Positions 24,553 through 33,928 of a DNA stretch of 64,000 nt are shown in pieces. The stretch spans positions 1 to 64,000 of the forward strand of contig NZ_JBIPKH010000012.1 in NCBI RefSeq assembly GCF_044068625.1. The letters are read 5' to 3'. The position numbers were made by a program, and so were the translations under genes. This DNA is from Desulfurivibrio sp044068625 (GTDB lineage Bacteria; Desulfobacterota; Desulfobulbia; Desulfobulbales; Desulfurivibrionaceae). The notes beneath the pieces were generated by a model. It did no database searches and was not told the origin of the DNA. It saw only the letters and a list, made by a program, of their open reading frames with translations. Every line of letters starts with the position of its first letter. Position 1 is the first letter of the stretch.

Positions 24553-26335
24553 CTCCGGCTTTGACCAAATATTTGCCGATCTGATCGACGAGCTGCGGCC
24601 CCGGGAGCTTTTTCTGCGCACCCTCTCCAACATCGTCCCCGGTGGTGGTCTGCTGCTGCTCTCCCCCGGCGGTGAGCGGTTGCGGGAAGGGGTCGTTTTT
24701 GGACTGGACGCGGAGTTGGAGGAGGAACTGGCGGCGGCGGTCGCTGCCACTTCTACCCAGAGCCAGTTCCCAGGAGTGCCGCCGGCCCGGCGGGTTGCCG
24801 CCGGCTGGCTCTACGCCTTCGCGGTGCCGGAATTCAGCGCGGTTCTGTTCTGGTGGCTGCCCGGCGAGGTTGATCTGGGCCGCGAACCGGCCGGAGCGGC
24901 CCTTTTGGTTCACGCCTTGCACTATGCCTTGCGGGCGGAGGAGCGAGAGGAGGCGGTGGCCCAGGAGGAGCAGTATCGCCGCCAGATCGAAGTGCTCAAA
25001 CGCCAGCATAGCGAGCTGATCGAGGACAACTACCGCCAGTACCGCATTCATCAGGAGCGGGAGCAGGAGTACGCCCGCAACCTGGAGAGCGAAATCGCCA
25101 GGCAAACAGCCGAGTTGCGTAAGACCAACGCCCGCCTGGAGGAGATCAGTCGCCATAAGAGCGAATTTCTGGCCAATATGAGTCACGAGTTGCGGACACC
25201 GATGAACGCGATCATCGGATTTGCCGAGCTGCTGGCCAATACCCCCTTAAGCGGGGAGCAGGATGAATATTGCCGGACCATCCGCCAGGCCTCCGCCTCT
25301 CTGTTGACCCAGATTAATGACATTCTGGATCTGGCCAAGATTGAGGCCGGCAAGCTGGAGCTTGCCCCGGCCCCTTTCAATCTCGATGAGCTGCTGGCCG
25401 GGGTGACGGCGATCTTCGCCCTGAGCGCCAAAAGCAAGGGGATCAATCTCAGCGTTTATCGTGATCCTGCCCTGCCGGTGCAGCTGCTGGCCGACGGTCA
25501 CCGTTTGCACCAGGTGCTGCTCAACCTGCTGGGGAACGCGGTGAAGTTCACCGAACGGGGAGGGGTTGAGCTGCGGGTCGAGCGGGTCGGGGGTGACACC
25601 GCAGGCGGACCGCTGATCCCCCTTCGTTTTGTGGTCCAGGACAGCGGGATCGGGATTCCCGCCTCCCGCTTGCGGGCGGTGTTTGAAAAGTTTACCCAGG
25701 CCGATGGCTCCACCACCCGCCGGTTCGGTGGCACCGGTTTGGGGCTGGCCATCAGCAAGCAACTGGTGGAGTTGATGGGAGGTGGCATCCAGGTGGAGAG
25801 CCGGGAAGGGGTGGGCAGCACCTTCAGTTTCGCGATCAGCCTGGCTCCGGTGGCCCAAGTTGCCCCGGGCAAGGCTCCCCGGCGGCCCATTCCCGCCTCA
25901 ACCGCCGTCCCCGCCATTGTAGGCGGGCGGATTCTGCTGGTGGAAGACAATCCGGTCAATCGCCGGTTGGCTTCCCTGTTGATCGGTAAGCTGGGTTATG
26001 AGGTGGAGACGGCGGTTGATGGAGTGGAGGGTTTGGAGGCCATGCGGGAGAGCCGGTTCGATCTGGTCTTCATGGATGTGCAGATGCCGCGCATGGATGG
26101 GATTACCGCCACCCACCGGATCCGCGCCCTGGAAAACGATCCGGCCGACCGGAGCCAATACGCCACCCTGGCCGACCGCTCTTCCCCGTTGCCCATCGTC
26201 GGTCTCACCGCCCATGCCCGCAAAGAGGATGAGGAGAGCTGCTACGCCGCCGGGATGAGCGCCTTTCTAAGCAAACCCATCGATCGCCAGAAAATGGCGG
26301 CCATTCTGGAGCGGTTGCTGGCCGGCCAGGGGTGA
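24545..26335 (+). CDS. Hybrid histidine kinase with receiver domain
   Basis: The 596-residue product has no clear membrane segment. An N-terminal region of unknown fold (about 1-130) leads into a coiled coil (about 135-205). The HisKA domain carries FLANMSHELRTPMNAIIGF (about 206-224), the HATPase N box is NLLGNAVKFT and the G box FGGTGLGLAISKQ (about 395-410). A C-terminal receiver (about 462-595) has DLVFMDVQMPRMDG. The ATG at 24545 overlaps the HDOD stop. Kinase, HDOD and Hpt genes form one unit, so a phosphorelay kinase to receiver to separate Hpt is likely. The final target is not in the unit. Confidence 0.92.
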   Translation: MIDSGFDQIFADLIDELRPRELFLRTLSNIVPGGGLLLLSPGGERLREGVVFGLDAELEEELAAAVAATSTQSQFPGVPPARRVAAGWLYAFAVPEFSAVLFWWLPGEVDLGREPAGAALLVHALHYALRAEEREEAVAQEEQYRRQIEVLKRQHSELIEDNYRQYRIHQEREQEYARNLESEIARQTAELRKTNARLEEISRHKSEFLANMSHELRTPMNAIIGFAELLANTPLSGEQDEYCRTIRQASASLLTQINDILDLAKIEAGKLELAPAPFNLDELLAGVTAIFALSAKSKGINLSVYRDPALPVQLLADGHRLHQVLLNLLGNAVKFTERGGVELRVERVGGDTAGGPLIPLRFVVQDSGIGIPASRLRAVFEKFTQADGSTTRRFGGTGLGLAISKQLVELMGGGIQVESREGVGSTFSFAISLAPVAQVAPGKAPRRPIPASTAVPAIVGGRILLVEDNPVNRRLASLLIGKLGYEVETAVDGVEGLEAMRESRFDLVFMDVQMPRMDGITATHRIRALENDPADRSQYATLADRSSPLPIVGLTAHARKEDEESCYAAGMSAFLSKPIDRQKMAAILERLLAGQG

Positions 26336-26367
26336 CGATGGGCCGGGGTTTGCCGCTTGCTGTTGCT

Positions 26368-26847
26368 TTATAGCCCGGCCAGCCGCGAGCGCCAGGAACT
26401 GCCGAAAGCGATCAGGGTGAGCCGGCGGCCGCTGGCGCCATGGAACTCCAAGGCCACCTCCAGGCGGCGATTTGGGATGAGGCCGCCCAGGCGCCCCGGC
26501 CATTCGATGACACAGACCCCCTCACCGTAAAGGTACTCCTCGATCCCCAGTTCCAGCAACTCCTCCTCGCCGCCGTCCAGACGGTAGAGATCCAGGTGGT
26601 AAAGGGGCAGCCGGCCCTGATGTTCATGGATGATGCCGAATGTGGGGCTGGTGACGAACTGATCGGCCGGTACCGCCATTCCGGCGGCAATCGCCTGGGT
26701 CAGGGTGGTCTTGCCCACCCCCAGCGCTCCCTCCAGGGTGATCACATCTCCCGGTATCACCAGTTCCCCCAGACGCCGCCCCAGATCATTGAGGCCGGCC
26801 AAATCGGCCGGTTCCAGGACCAGTTTTGGGGCCCAGTTATCGTTCAT
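26368..26847 (-). CDS. tsaE: tRNA threonylcarbamoyladenosine synthesis ATPase TsaE
   Basis: This 159-residue P-loop protein has Walker A GALGVGKTTL, the TSPTFGIIHEH switch, YHLDLYRLD and VIEWPGRL motifs, all typical of TsaE (YjeE). TsaE drives the TsaB-TsaD complex that makes t6A in tRNA. It is convergent with the hybrid kinase and 25 bases downstream of the small cytochrome gene, so it is probably the last gene of that minus-strand unit. Confidence 0.95.
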   Translation of the reverse strand: MNDNWAPKLVLEPADLAGLNDLGRRLGELVIPGDVITLEGALGVGKTTLTQAIAAGMAVPADQFVTSPTFGIIHEHQGRLPLYHLDLYRLDGGEEELLELGIEEYLYGEGVCVIEWPGRLGGLIPNRRLEVALEFHGASGRRLTLIAFGSSWRSRLAGL

Positions 26848-26872
26848 CGCAGTTTTTCCCCGGGTTATCCCG

Positions 26873-27145
26873 CTAAAAATCCCGCTTGTGGCAGAGGAGG
26901 CAGCGGTAGGTGGGGGGGTGGGTTTCGGGCAGGGGCCTTATTCCATCGGGCTGGTGGCAGTTTTCACAGAACTTTTCCGCCTCCTTTTTGTCCATGGCGA
27001 AGAAGGGCTGGTGGTTGTCGTCATGGGGCAGCCGGGGCGTGGTTTCCGGCGGCGCGTTCCAGAGCAGGAGAAAGATGCCCAGGCAGACGACGACAAAGAT
27101 GACGTTGAACAGCCAGATCTTACCTTTGCTACTTTTTGTTCCCAT
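26873..27145 (-). CDS. Small membrane-anchored diheme c-type cytochrome
   Basis: The product has 90 residues from the ATG at 27145, which has GGAG six bases upstream; an ATG at 27157 lacks a good site. A single hydrophobic segment (about residues 11-29) anchors a short periplasmic domain with two heme motifs, CENCH and CLLCH, plus further histidines (PHDDNHQP, THPP) that could be axial ligands. It should carry electrons at the outer face of the inner membrane. The start overlaps the end of the flavoprotein gene by 17 bases, suggesting the two work together. The family is not one I can name. Confidence 0.82.
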   Translation of the reverse strand: MGTKSSKGKIWLFNVIFVVVCLGIFLLLWNAPPETTPRLPHDDNHQPFFAMDKKEAEKFCENCHQPDGIRPLPETHPPTYRCLLCHKRDF

Positions 27146-28190
27146 GGTGGTCTCCATTGTGTGCTTTTGGCGGCAGCAGCTCCAGGGTGCCGTGATCGAG
27201 CAGGCGCCAGCGTAAGGCCCAGGCCAGGGCGTTGATGATCACCCGACTGCAAAGGGGGCGATTGGCAGTGATGGTCGTCAAACGGCGATGCATGAAGTGA
27301 CGCCGTAAAAGTGCGGAAAGTTCCGGCTGATGTTGCTCGCCGGCCAGAATCGCCCGGGCCGCCGCCCGCCCGGAGTAGAGGGCGGCGGCGATCCCCTCGC
27401 CGGTGAGTCCGGAAGCCAGGCCGGCTGCGTCCCCGGCCAGCAGGATATTGCCGAAGCGGGCTCCACGATAGTCAAAGCTGACCAGGGAGGCCCGGGGACG
27501 GTCCTGGGTCAGATCCAGGCCCCGCCGGGCGGACCAGGCCCGGAACCGATCATGCAGCAGGTGGGAGGGCAGCCCGCCCCGGTAGGCGTAGACCCCCACC
27601 GAGGCACTGTCGCGGTGGGGGAAGATCCAGGCGTAGCCGTTGCCGAAAAGATCCTGGTTTAAATGCCACTCCATCTCGGGAAAGTGGCCGGAAAGCTGAT
27701 AGGTGATGCCGACTCCCGCCAGTTGCAGGGGCAGGCCCAGGTGGCGGCGAACCAGGGAGTTGCTGCCGTCGGCACCCACCAGATAGCGGAACTTGAACAC
27801 CCCTTGGTCGGTGTGCAGCCGTTGTTCCGTGATCCGCCGGGCCCGGACCCCGCAGAGGATTTCGGCCCCGGCGGCTTCGGCCCGTTGCCGCATCCAGTTC
27901 CCCAACTTCTCGCGGTTGATGGTGGAGATGATGGGTGAGTCGGCAGTGAGCTGAAAGTCCTGGCAGCCGGTGACCACCCGCTGGCGCTTAAAACTACGTT
28001 CAAGCAGTTGGGGGGGCAGGGCGGGGTCGAGGCTGGTGCAGGGAATGCCGCCGGCGCAGGGTTTGGGGCCCACCTGGTCCTGCCGCTCCAGGACCACCAC
28101 CTCCACTCCGGCTCCGGCCAGGGTGGCGGCCGCCGCCAGGCCCGCCGGGCCGGCGCCGACGATCAGGGTATGGACGGAAGTCGAGCTCAT
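27129..28190 (-). CDS. Geranylgeranyl reductase family FAD-dependent oxidoreductase
   Basis: The ~353-residue product has an N-terminal Rossmann motif (LIVGAGPAGLAAAATLAGAG), the family motif KPCAGGIP near residue 50, a second FAD motif (YLVGADGSNSLVRR) and LLAGDAAGLASGLTGEGI (about 270-287). Related enzymes reduce isoprenoid double bonds in chlorophyll side chains, archaeal lipids or menaquinone. In a non-photosynthetic bacterium a quinone or lipid chain is the likely substrate. The ATG at 28190 starts just before the Rossmann fold; upstream TTG/GTG codons are possible. The overlapping small cytochrome gene suggests an electron partner. Confidence 0.88.
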   Translation of the reverse strand: MSSTSVHTLIVGAGPAGLAAAATLAGAGVEVVVLERQDQVGPKPCAGGIPCTSLDPALPPQLLERSFKRQRVVTGCQDFQLTADSPIISTINREKLGNWMRQRAEAAGAEILCGVRARRITEQRLHTDQGVFKFRYLVGADGSNSLVRRHLGLPLQLAGVGITYQLSGHFPEMEWHLNQDLFGNGYAWIFPHRDSASVGVYAYRGGLPSHLLHDRFRAWSARRGLDLTQDRPRASLVSFDYRGARFGNILLAGDAAGLASGLTGEGIAAALYSGRAAARAILAGEQHQPELSALLRRHFMHRRLTTITANRPLCSRVIINALAWALRWRLLDHGTLELLPPKAHNGDHHGNKK

Positions 28191-28342
28191 GGCGCAGGGT
28201 GGTAGTAGCTCTGGGCGACCAAAGTCGAATTTCACCAGCGAAAAATGACCGATCACCAATTTAAAAAGTGCATCAATACACTATTTCCCCGGCAACGCAA
28301 AAGGAAAATAGCCACTGCACCCTACCTTTTCATGGGCGGCTG

Positions 28343-28351
28343 TGTTAGAAT
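28343..28351 (+). promoter_or_regulatory. Putative extended -10 promoter of the peptidase-mutL-sucrose run
   Basis: TGT-TAGAAT (28343-28351) is an extended -10 element 72 bases before the ATG at 28423. There is no good -35. Confidence 0.35.
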
Positions 28352-28422
28352 CCTGCCAGTTTGTGCGTTAAACATTTTTTTCATCCCGCCCTCAACCTTT
28401 ATTCCTTGTCCTGGAGTGTGTC

Positions 28423-29799
28423 ATGAGTCTTGAGCCCATCGAAAAACGGGGGAGTAAAACCTACCCTTCCCTCGCGTTCTATATTCTGTTGATCCTGGCG
28501 GTTTTGTTGGTGCCCTTGCTGGTGCTGCTGGCTCGGCTGCATGAGGGGGAGCCGCCCCGGCCCGCCCTGGCTGGGGAGCTGACCCGCCTGGGCCTGAGCG
28601 GTGAAATTGCCGTGCAGGCCGACGATACCGGCCGGGGTCTGCGGCAGGTGACGGTATTTCTGCGCCAGGGGCAGCGAGAGGTTGAGTTGTTACGGCGGGA
28701 TTTTCCCCGGCGCAGCTGGATATTTCAGGCCGGACCGGAGAGTTTCAGTGAGGTGATCGAGGTGGCGCCCCGCGAACTGGAGCTTGGCGACGGTCGGGCC
28801 GACCTGATTTTGCGGGCCGTGGATCACTCCTGGCGCAACTGGCTGGCCGGCAACCGCAGCGAGACCATCATTCCCCTGGTGATCGATACCCGACCGCCGG
28901 TGATCAGCGTGGGCCAGGCGACCCGCTATGTGCGGGCCGGCGGCAGCGGTCTGGTCCGCTACACCATCGACGAGGAGGTGGCCGGCCACGGGGTGATGCT
29001 CAACGGCCACTTCCACCCCGGCTTTCCGCTCTCGGCCGAACGCGCCGGCGAGTATCTGGCCTATATCGGCCTGTCCTATGATACCGAAGAGATCAGCGAA
29101 GCGGTGGTGGTGGCCGAGGATCTGGCCGGCAACCTGGGGCGGGCCGGCTTTGGTATCAACCTGCGCCGGGTGCAGCAGACCGCTGACCGGATCAATGTTT
29201 CTGAAAACTTTCTCCGGGCCAAACTGCCGGAATTTGCCGATCATTACCCGGAGCTTGCCGGCTCCTATCTGGAACAGTACCTTTATGTCAACCGGACGGT
29301 GCGGCAGATGAATGATCAGAGAATCGCGGAACTGTGCCGCGACTCCCATCCGGAACGGCTCTGGGAGGGAGGTTTTTCCCGGATGGCCCGCAGCAGTCAG
29401 CGGGCCGGCTTTGCTGATCGGCGCAGCTACTTTTATGATGGACGGAAGATCGACGAACAGGTCCATCTCGGGGTGGATCTGGCTTCGGTTCGCCACGCCG
29501 AGATCGAGGCGGCCAATAACGGCATCGTGGTCTTTGCCGAATATTTGGGAATTTACGGTAATGTCGTCATCCTTGATCATGGCCAGGGAGTTTTCAGCCT
29601 CTATTCCCACTTGAGCCGGATCAGTGTCGAGGTGGGCCAGCGGGTTGAACGGGACGATCTCCTGGGCTACAGCGGGGTCACCGGGATGGCGGGGGGGGAT
29701 CATCTCCATTTCAGCATGCTGGTTAACGGAGTTTTTGTCGATCCCGTCGAGTGGTGGGATCGCAACTGGGTCAACAACCAACTTACCGTGGGGCGGTAA
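28423..29799 (+). CDS. M23 family (LytM) metallopeptidase
   Basis: The 458-residue product has one N-terminal membrane helix (about 16-36), then a beta-rich periplasmic region (Ig-like, about 50-250) and a C-terminal LytM domain. The zinc ligands are visible as HLGVD (about 347-351) and HLHF (about 426-429), with YSHLSR before the latter. Such enzymes cut peptidoglycan cross-links or activate amidases. The ATG has a CTGGAG site. Only three bases separate its stop from mutL. Confidence 0.9.
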   Translation: MSLEPIEKRGSKTYPSLAFYILLILAVLLVPLLVLLARLHEGEPPRPALAGELTRLGLSGEIAVQADDTGRGLRQVTVFLRQGQREVELLRRDFPRRSWIFQAGPESFSEVIEVAPRELELGDGRADLILRAVDHSWRNWLAGNRSETIIPLVIDTRPPVISVGQATRYVRAGGSGLVRYTIDEEVAGHGVMLNGHFHPGFPLSAERAGEYLAYIGLSYDTEEISEAVVVAEDLAGNLGRAGFGINLRRVQQTADRINVSENFLRAKLPEFADHYPELAGSYLEQYLYVNRTVRQMNDQRIAELCRDSHPERLWEGGFSRMARSSQRAGFADRRSYFYDGRKIDEQVHLGVDLASVRHAEIEAANNGIVVFAEYLGIYGNVVILDHGQGVFSLYSHLSRISVEVGQRVERDDLLGYSGVTGMAGGDHLHFSMLVNGVFVDPVEWWDRNWVNNQLTVGR

Positions 29800-29802
29800 C
29801 AC

Positions 29803-31653
29803 TTGTCGGCGATCAGAATTCTGTCCGAACAGCTGGCCAATCAGATCGCCGCCGGCGAGGTGGTGGAGCGACCCGCCTCGGTGGTCAAGGAGTTGCTGGA
29901 AAACGCGGTGGACGCCGGAGCCCGGACCATCACCGTTCAGGTGGAGGGCAACGCCACCGCCTGTATCCGGGTGATCGACGACGGGGGCGGCATGGACGCC
30001 GACGATCTGCTGCTCTGTCTGGAGCGCCATGCCACCAGTAAGCTCCGCGATCAGGCCGGGATGACCGCCATCAAGACCCTGGGCTTCCGGGGCGAGGCTC
30101 TGCCCAGTATCGCCTCGGTCAGCCGGCTGCGGATCGTTTCCCGCCCTGGGGGGGCTGATCTGGGTGGCCAGGTGGAGGTCAGCTTCGGCACCGTGCGCCG
30201 GGTGTTGGAGGCGGGAGCTCCCCGTGGCACCAGTATCGAGGTGCGCGATCTCTTCGGCAACGTTCCGGCCCGCCGTAAATTTCTGAAAACCCCGCGCACC
30301 GAACTCTACCATGTGGAGGAGTGCGTTAAGAATTGCGGCCTGGCCTTCCCCGCCATTGGCCTGCACTATCAGGTGGATGGCCGCACGGTCCTGCAGTGGC
30401 CGGCGGAGGTTGATGACGCCGCGGCCCGGATTCGCCGGCTGCTGGCTGCGGGGGGAGGTGGGGACCTGATCACCGTCGAGGTGGGGGAGGAGATCGAGGT
30501 GTTCGGCTTGCTGCTCCTGCCCGAAGAGACCCCGGCCACCGGGGGCAGGCTGCGAGTTTTTGTCAACGACCGACCGGTGCGGGATCGGATGATCGGCCAC
30601 GCGGTGGCTGAAGGGTTGCGGAATCAGCTGGCCCGGGGCCGTCAGCCGGCGGGAGTCATTTTTATCCGCCTTGATCCGGCCCTGGTGGATGTCAATGTTC
30701 ATCCCACCAAGCAGGAGATCCGTTTTCAGCGGGCCCCTGCCGTTCATGACGCGGTCCGCCAGGCGGTGGCCGCCGCCGTCGGCCGCCATGAGCAACAGCG
30801 GCGTCGGACCCTTTTCGGCCCCCCCGGGGGTAAACCGGCCCCCGCCCGGCCCCTCGCCGAGGAGGTCGCGCCGGTGGACCAGGGACAAAAGGCGGAACCG
30901 CGGCCCCTGGTATCCCGCCACCTCCCCTGGTCGGCCTCCGTCCAGCGGACCGACGAACAGGTGGCGGAAAGCTTGCCCGATTTTGCCGTCGCTCCGGCGG
31001 CCCCGGCCCGTGGCACCCAGTCGGTACCGGCAAGGCAGGTTGTCGAGGTTGGGGAGCTGGCCGCGGATGCTGAGCAACCGGGGCCGCCCCGGCTACTGGG
31101 CCAGGTACTCGCCTCCTATATCCTTTGTGAAAGCGGAGGGGGGCTGTTGGCGGTGGATCAGCACGCCGCCCATGAGCGACTGCTCTTTGAGCGCTTGCGC
31201 CGCCAGTACGGGGAGCAGGGGCTGGCCCGTCAGGCCCTGCTCTTTCCGGTGGTTCTCGAGCTCAATCCCGCCGAGGCGGCGGTGGTGGAAAATCGGGCCG
31301 GGGAGATCACCCGCCTGGGCCTGGAGCTTGCCCCCTTTGGCGGCAACAGCTACCTGGTCAAGGCGGTGCCGGCCCTGTTGGCCAGGAGAGCGCCGGCGGA
31401 GATAGCGGCGGGAGTGCTGGCCGGTTTTCTGGAGGATGGCCCGGCCAAGCAGAGCGAAGCCACCCTGGAGCAGGTGCTGGCCGGGATGGCCTGTCAGGCG
31501 GCGATCAAGGCCGGGCAACGCCTGGAGCCCGAGGAGATGGAACGGTTGCTTCTGGAGATGCAGACGGCCGGAATCTTCTCCCGTTGTCCCCATGGGCGTC
31601 CGGTTTTTCGCCGCTTTGAACCCGAGGAGATGAAGAGATGGTTTCATCGCTGA
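29803..31653 (+). CDS. mutL: DNA mismatch repair protein MutL
   Basis: The product has 616 residues. The GHKL ATPase part carries QIAAGEVVERPASVVKELLENAVDAG, DDGGGM, and TLGFRGEALPSI. A variable linker (about 330-430) leads to the C-terminal endonuclease domain with DQHAAHERLLFE (about 451), which fits the metal-binding motif DQHA(X)2E(X)4E, and the closing CPHGRP motif. The protein should therefore nick DNA, as in bacteria without MutH. TTG at 29803 is the start that gives the family-typical N-terminus; GGGGCGG lies upstream. Confidence 0.96.
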   Translation: MSAIRILSEQLANQIAAGEVVERPASVVKELLENAVDAGARTITVQVEGNATACIRVIDDGGGMDADDLLLCLERHATSKLRDQAGMTAIKTLGFRGEALPSIASVSRLRIVSRPGGADLGGQVEVSFGTVRRVLEAGAPRGTSIEVRDLFGNVPARRKFLKTPRTELYHVEECVKNCGLAFPAIGLHYQVDGRTVLQWPAEVDDAAARIRRLLAAGGGGDLITVEVGEEIEVFGLLLLPEETPATGGRLRVFVNDRPVRDRMIGHAVAEGLRNQLARGRQPAGVIFIRLDPALVDVNVHPTKQEIRFQRAPAVHDAVRQAVAAAVGRHEQQRRRTLFGPPGGKPAPARPLAEEVAPVDQGQKAEPRPLVSRHLPWSASVQRTDEQVAESLPDFAVAPAAPARGTQSVPARQVVEVGELAADAEQPGPPRLLGQVLASYILCESGGGLLAVDQHAAHERLLFERLRRQYGEQGLARQALLFPVVLELNPAEAAVVENRAGEITRLGLELAPFGGNSYLVKAVPALLARRAPAEIAAGVLAGFLEDGPAKQSEATLEQVLAGMACQAAIKAGQRLEPEEMERLLLEMQTAGIFSRCPHGRPVFRRFEPEEMKRWFHR

Positions 31654-31710
31654 GTTGAAAGGGGAGGGGCCAACGGCCGCCTACCCGACTTCCGCGGCAA
31701 GGAGCAGCTT

Positions 31711-33912
31711 ATGACCGGAAAGCAGGAACTTTACGTCCAGATGTTCAGCGTCCACGGCTTGGTTCGGGGGGAAGCCCCGGAGCTGGGCAGAGATGCCGAT
31801 ACCGGCGGGCAGGTCAAATATGTGCTCGAATTGGCCCGGGCCCTGGGCCGACGGCCCGAGGTGGGGCGGGTTGAGTTGGTCACCCGGCTGATCGATGATC
31901 GGGCCATCTCCCAGGATTACGCCCGCCCGGTGGAGCCGCTCAGTGCCGAGGCTCGGATTGTCCGGGTTCAGTGCGGTGGCCGCAAATATCAGCGTAAAGA
32001 GCTGCTTTGGCCCCATCTTGACGAGATGGTGGACAAAACCGTCAAGTACATCAAAAAACAGGGTCGGATCCCCGATATCTTCCATGGCCATTACGCCGAT
32101 GGCGGATATGTGGCCCGGGAGCTGGCCTCCTTTTTCGGTACCCCCTTCGTGTTTACCGGTCACTCCATGGGGGCCCACAAGAAGGGCAAGCTGTTGAGTG
32201 AGGGGCTGAGCAGCGACGAGATCAACCGCCGTTATCACATCGATCACCGGATCGGGGTGGAGGAGCGGGTGATCCGCGATTCGGAACAGATCATCGTCAG
32301 CACCCGCCATGAGATCGACAAACAGTACTCCCTCTACGAAAGTTTCGCCGCCGGCAGTTATAACGTGGTTCCCCCCGGCATCGATATCGAAATTTTTTAC
32401 CCCTATTACCACAATCAGCTCGATCAGCAGAACGGCGGCGATGAGCTGGCCCGGCAGGTCAGGGCCATGCTGCTGCGGGAGTTGCAGCGTTTCTGGAACT
32501 CCACCCACAAGCCGATCATCCTGGCGTTGTGCCGCCCCGACCAGCGCAAGAATATCGCCGGCCTGATCAAGGCCTACGGTGAGGACAAGGATCTGCAGGC
32601 CATTGCCAATCTGGCGATTTTCGCCGGCATTCGCAAGGATATTTCCACCATGGAGGAGAATGAGCGCAATGTCCTGACCGAGATGCTGCTGCTGATGGAC
32701 ACCTATGACCTCTACGGCAAGCTGGCGATTCCCAAAAAACATAATTTTTCCCTGGAGGTGCCCGAGCTTTACCGGCTTTGCGCCGACAGCCGCGGGGTCT
32801 TCGTCAATCCCGCCCTGGTGGAGCCCTTCGGCCTGACCCTGGTGGAGGCGGCTTCCACCGGCTTGCCCATTGTCGCCACCCGGGATGGAGGGCCCTCCGA
32901 TATCATCGCCAACTGTGAGAACGGTCTGCTGATCGACCCCACTTCCAGCGCGGAAATCGCCGAGGCCTGCAAGCGGATCCTGGTGGACCGGGAGCTGTGG
33001 GACAAGTTCTCCCGCAACGGGATCATCGGGGTCCGCAATCACTACTCCTGGGAATCCCATTGTGCCACCACTGTCGAGGTCTATGATCAGGCCCTGGCGG
33101 CCATGCCCCGGATCAGCCCCGAGGCGGCGGCCCAAAAACCCCGGGCCATCGGGAAGCGGCTGGCCGAGGTGGATCGCTTGCTGATCACCGATATTGACAA
33201 CACCCTGGTGGGGGATGAGCCGGCCATGCGGGAGCTGTTGGAACTGCTGGATCAGCATCGGCAAAAAGTGGCCTGGGGTCTGGCCACCGGCCGGAGTCTG
33301 GAGGCCACCCGGCTACTGTTGACCGAACATGATATCCCGGCCCCGGATATCATCATCGCCGCAGTGGGAACCGAGATCTACTACGGCCCCGATTTCGGGG
33401 GCGACAATGGCTGGCAGCAACACTTGAGCCACCAGTGGAAACCGGCGGCCATTCGCAAGGCATTGGCCTCCCTCTCCTTCCTCGACCCCCAGGAGGGGGA
33501 GAGTCAGCACCCCTTCAAGATCAGCTACTTCATGGCCGATGACCGGGAACAGCTGGCCAGGGTCCATTTCGCCCTCCAAAAGAGAAAGTTGCACTACACC
33601 CTGGAGTTTTCCCACGGCCAGTTTCTCGACATCCTGCCCTACCGGGCCTCCAAGAGCAAGGCGCTGCGCTATCTCAGCTACAAATGGAACATCCCTTTGC
33701 CCGGCATCATGATCTGCGGTGATTCCGGCACCGACGCCCAGATGCTGCGGGGCGATACCTGCGGGGTGGTGGTTGGCAACTATAGCAAGGAGCTGGAGTC
33801 GTTGCGGGGCCAGCGCAAGATGTATTTCAGTAAAAAGGAGTATGCCGCCGGGATCCTGGACGGCATCCGTCACTACCAGTTCCTTCAGGAACCGGTCAGT
33901 AAAGAGAAATAA
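31711..33912 (+). CDS. Sucrose-phosphate synthase fused to HAD phosphatase domain
   Basis: The product has 733 residues. The N-terminal GT-B glycosyltransferase (about 1-470) shows GRDADTGGQVKYVLELARALG, FTGHSMGAHKKGKL, VVPPGIDIE and the EPFGLTLVEAA donor-binding motif (about 370). The C-terminal HAD domain starts near 490 with the catalytic motif DIDNT (DxDxT), ATGRS, and GDSGTDAQML (about 669). All phosphatase motifs appear present, so the enzyme may form sucrose-6-phosphate from UDP-glucose and fructose-6-phosphate and also dephosphorylate it. AAGGAG precedes the ATG. Sucrose synthase and fructokinase genes follow. Confidence 0.9.
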   Translation: MTGKQELYVQMFSVHGLVRGEAPELGRDADTGGQVKYVLELARALGRRPEVGRVELVTRLIDDRAISQDYARPVEPLSAEARIVRVQCGGRKYQRKELLWPHLDEMVDKTVKYIKKQGRIPDIFHGHYADGGYVARELASFFGTPFVFTGHSMGAHKKGKLLSEGLSSDEINRRYHIDHRIGVEERVIRDSEQIIVSTRHEIDKQYSLYESFAAGSYNVVPPGIDIEIFYPYYHNQLDQQNGGDELARQVRAMLLRELQRFWNSTHKPIILALCRPDQRKNIAGLIKAYGEDKDLQAIANLAIFAGIRKDISTMEENERNVLTEMLLLMDTYDLYGKLAIPKKHNFSLEVPELYRLCADSRGVFVNPALVEPFGLTLVEAASTGLPIVATRDGGPSDIIANCENGLLIDPTSSAEIAEACKRILVDRELWDKFSRNGIIGVRNHYSWESHCATTVEVYDQALAAMPRISPEAAAQKPRAIGKRLAEVDRLLITDIDNTLVGDEPAMRELLELLDQHRQKVAWGLATGRSLEATRLLLTEHDIPAPDIIIAAVGTEIYYGPDFGGDNGWQQHLSHQWKPAAIRKALASLSFLDPQEGESQHPFKISYFMADDREQLARVHFALQKRKLHYTLEFSHGQFLDILPYRASKSKALRYLSYKWNIPLPGIMICGDSGTDAQMLRGDTCGVVVGNYSKELESLRGQRKMYFSKKEYAAGILDGIRHYQFLQEPVSKEK

Positions 33913-33928
33913 CGGGAGTTAAAGATAG

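Noticed and set aside
28690..31077. 795-codon minus-strand open frame
   Set aside because: It runs antisense through both the M23 peptidase and mutL genes, whose motifs are clear. Its composition is low-complexity and it lacks a ribosome binding site.
31681..33264. 527-codon minus-strand open frame
   Set aside because: It is antisense to the conserved sucrose-phosphate synthase coding sequence and has shadow-frame composition.
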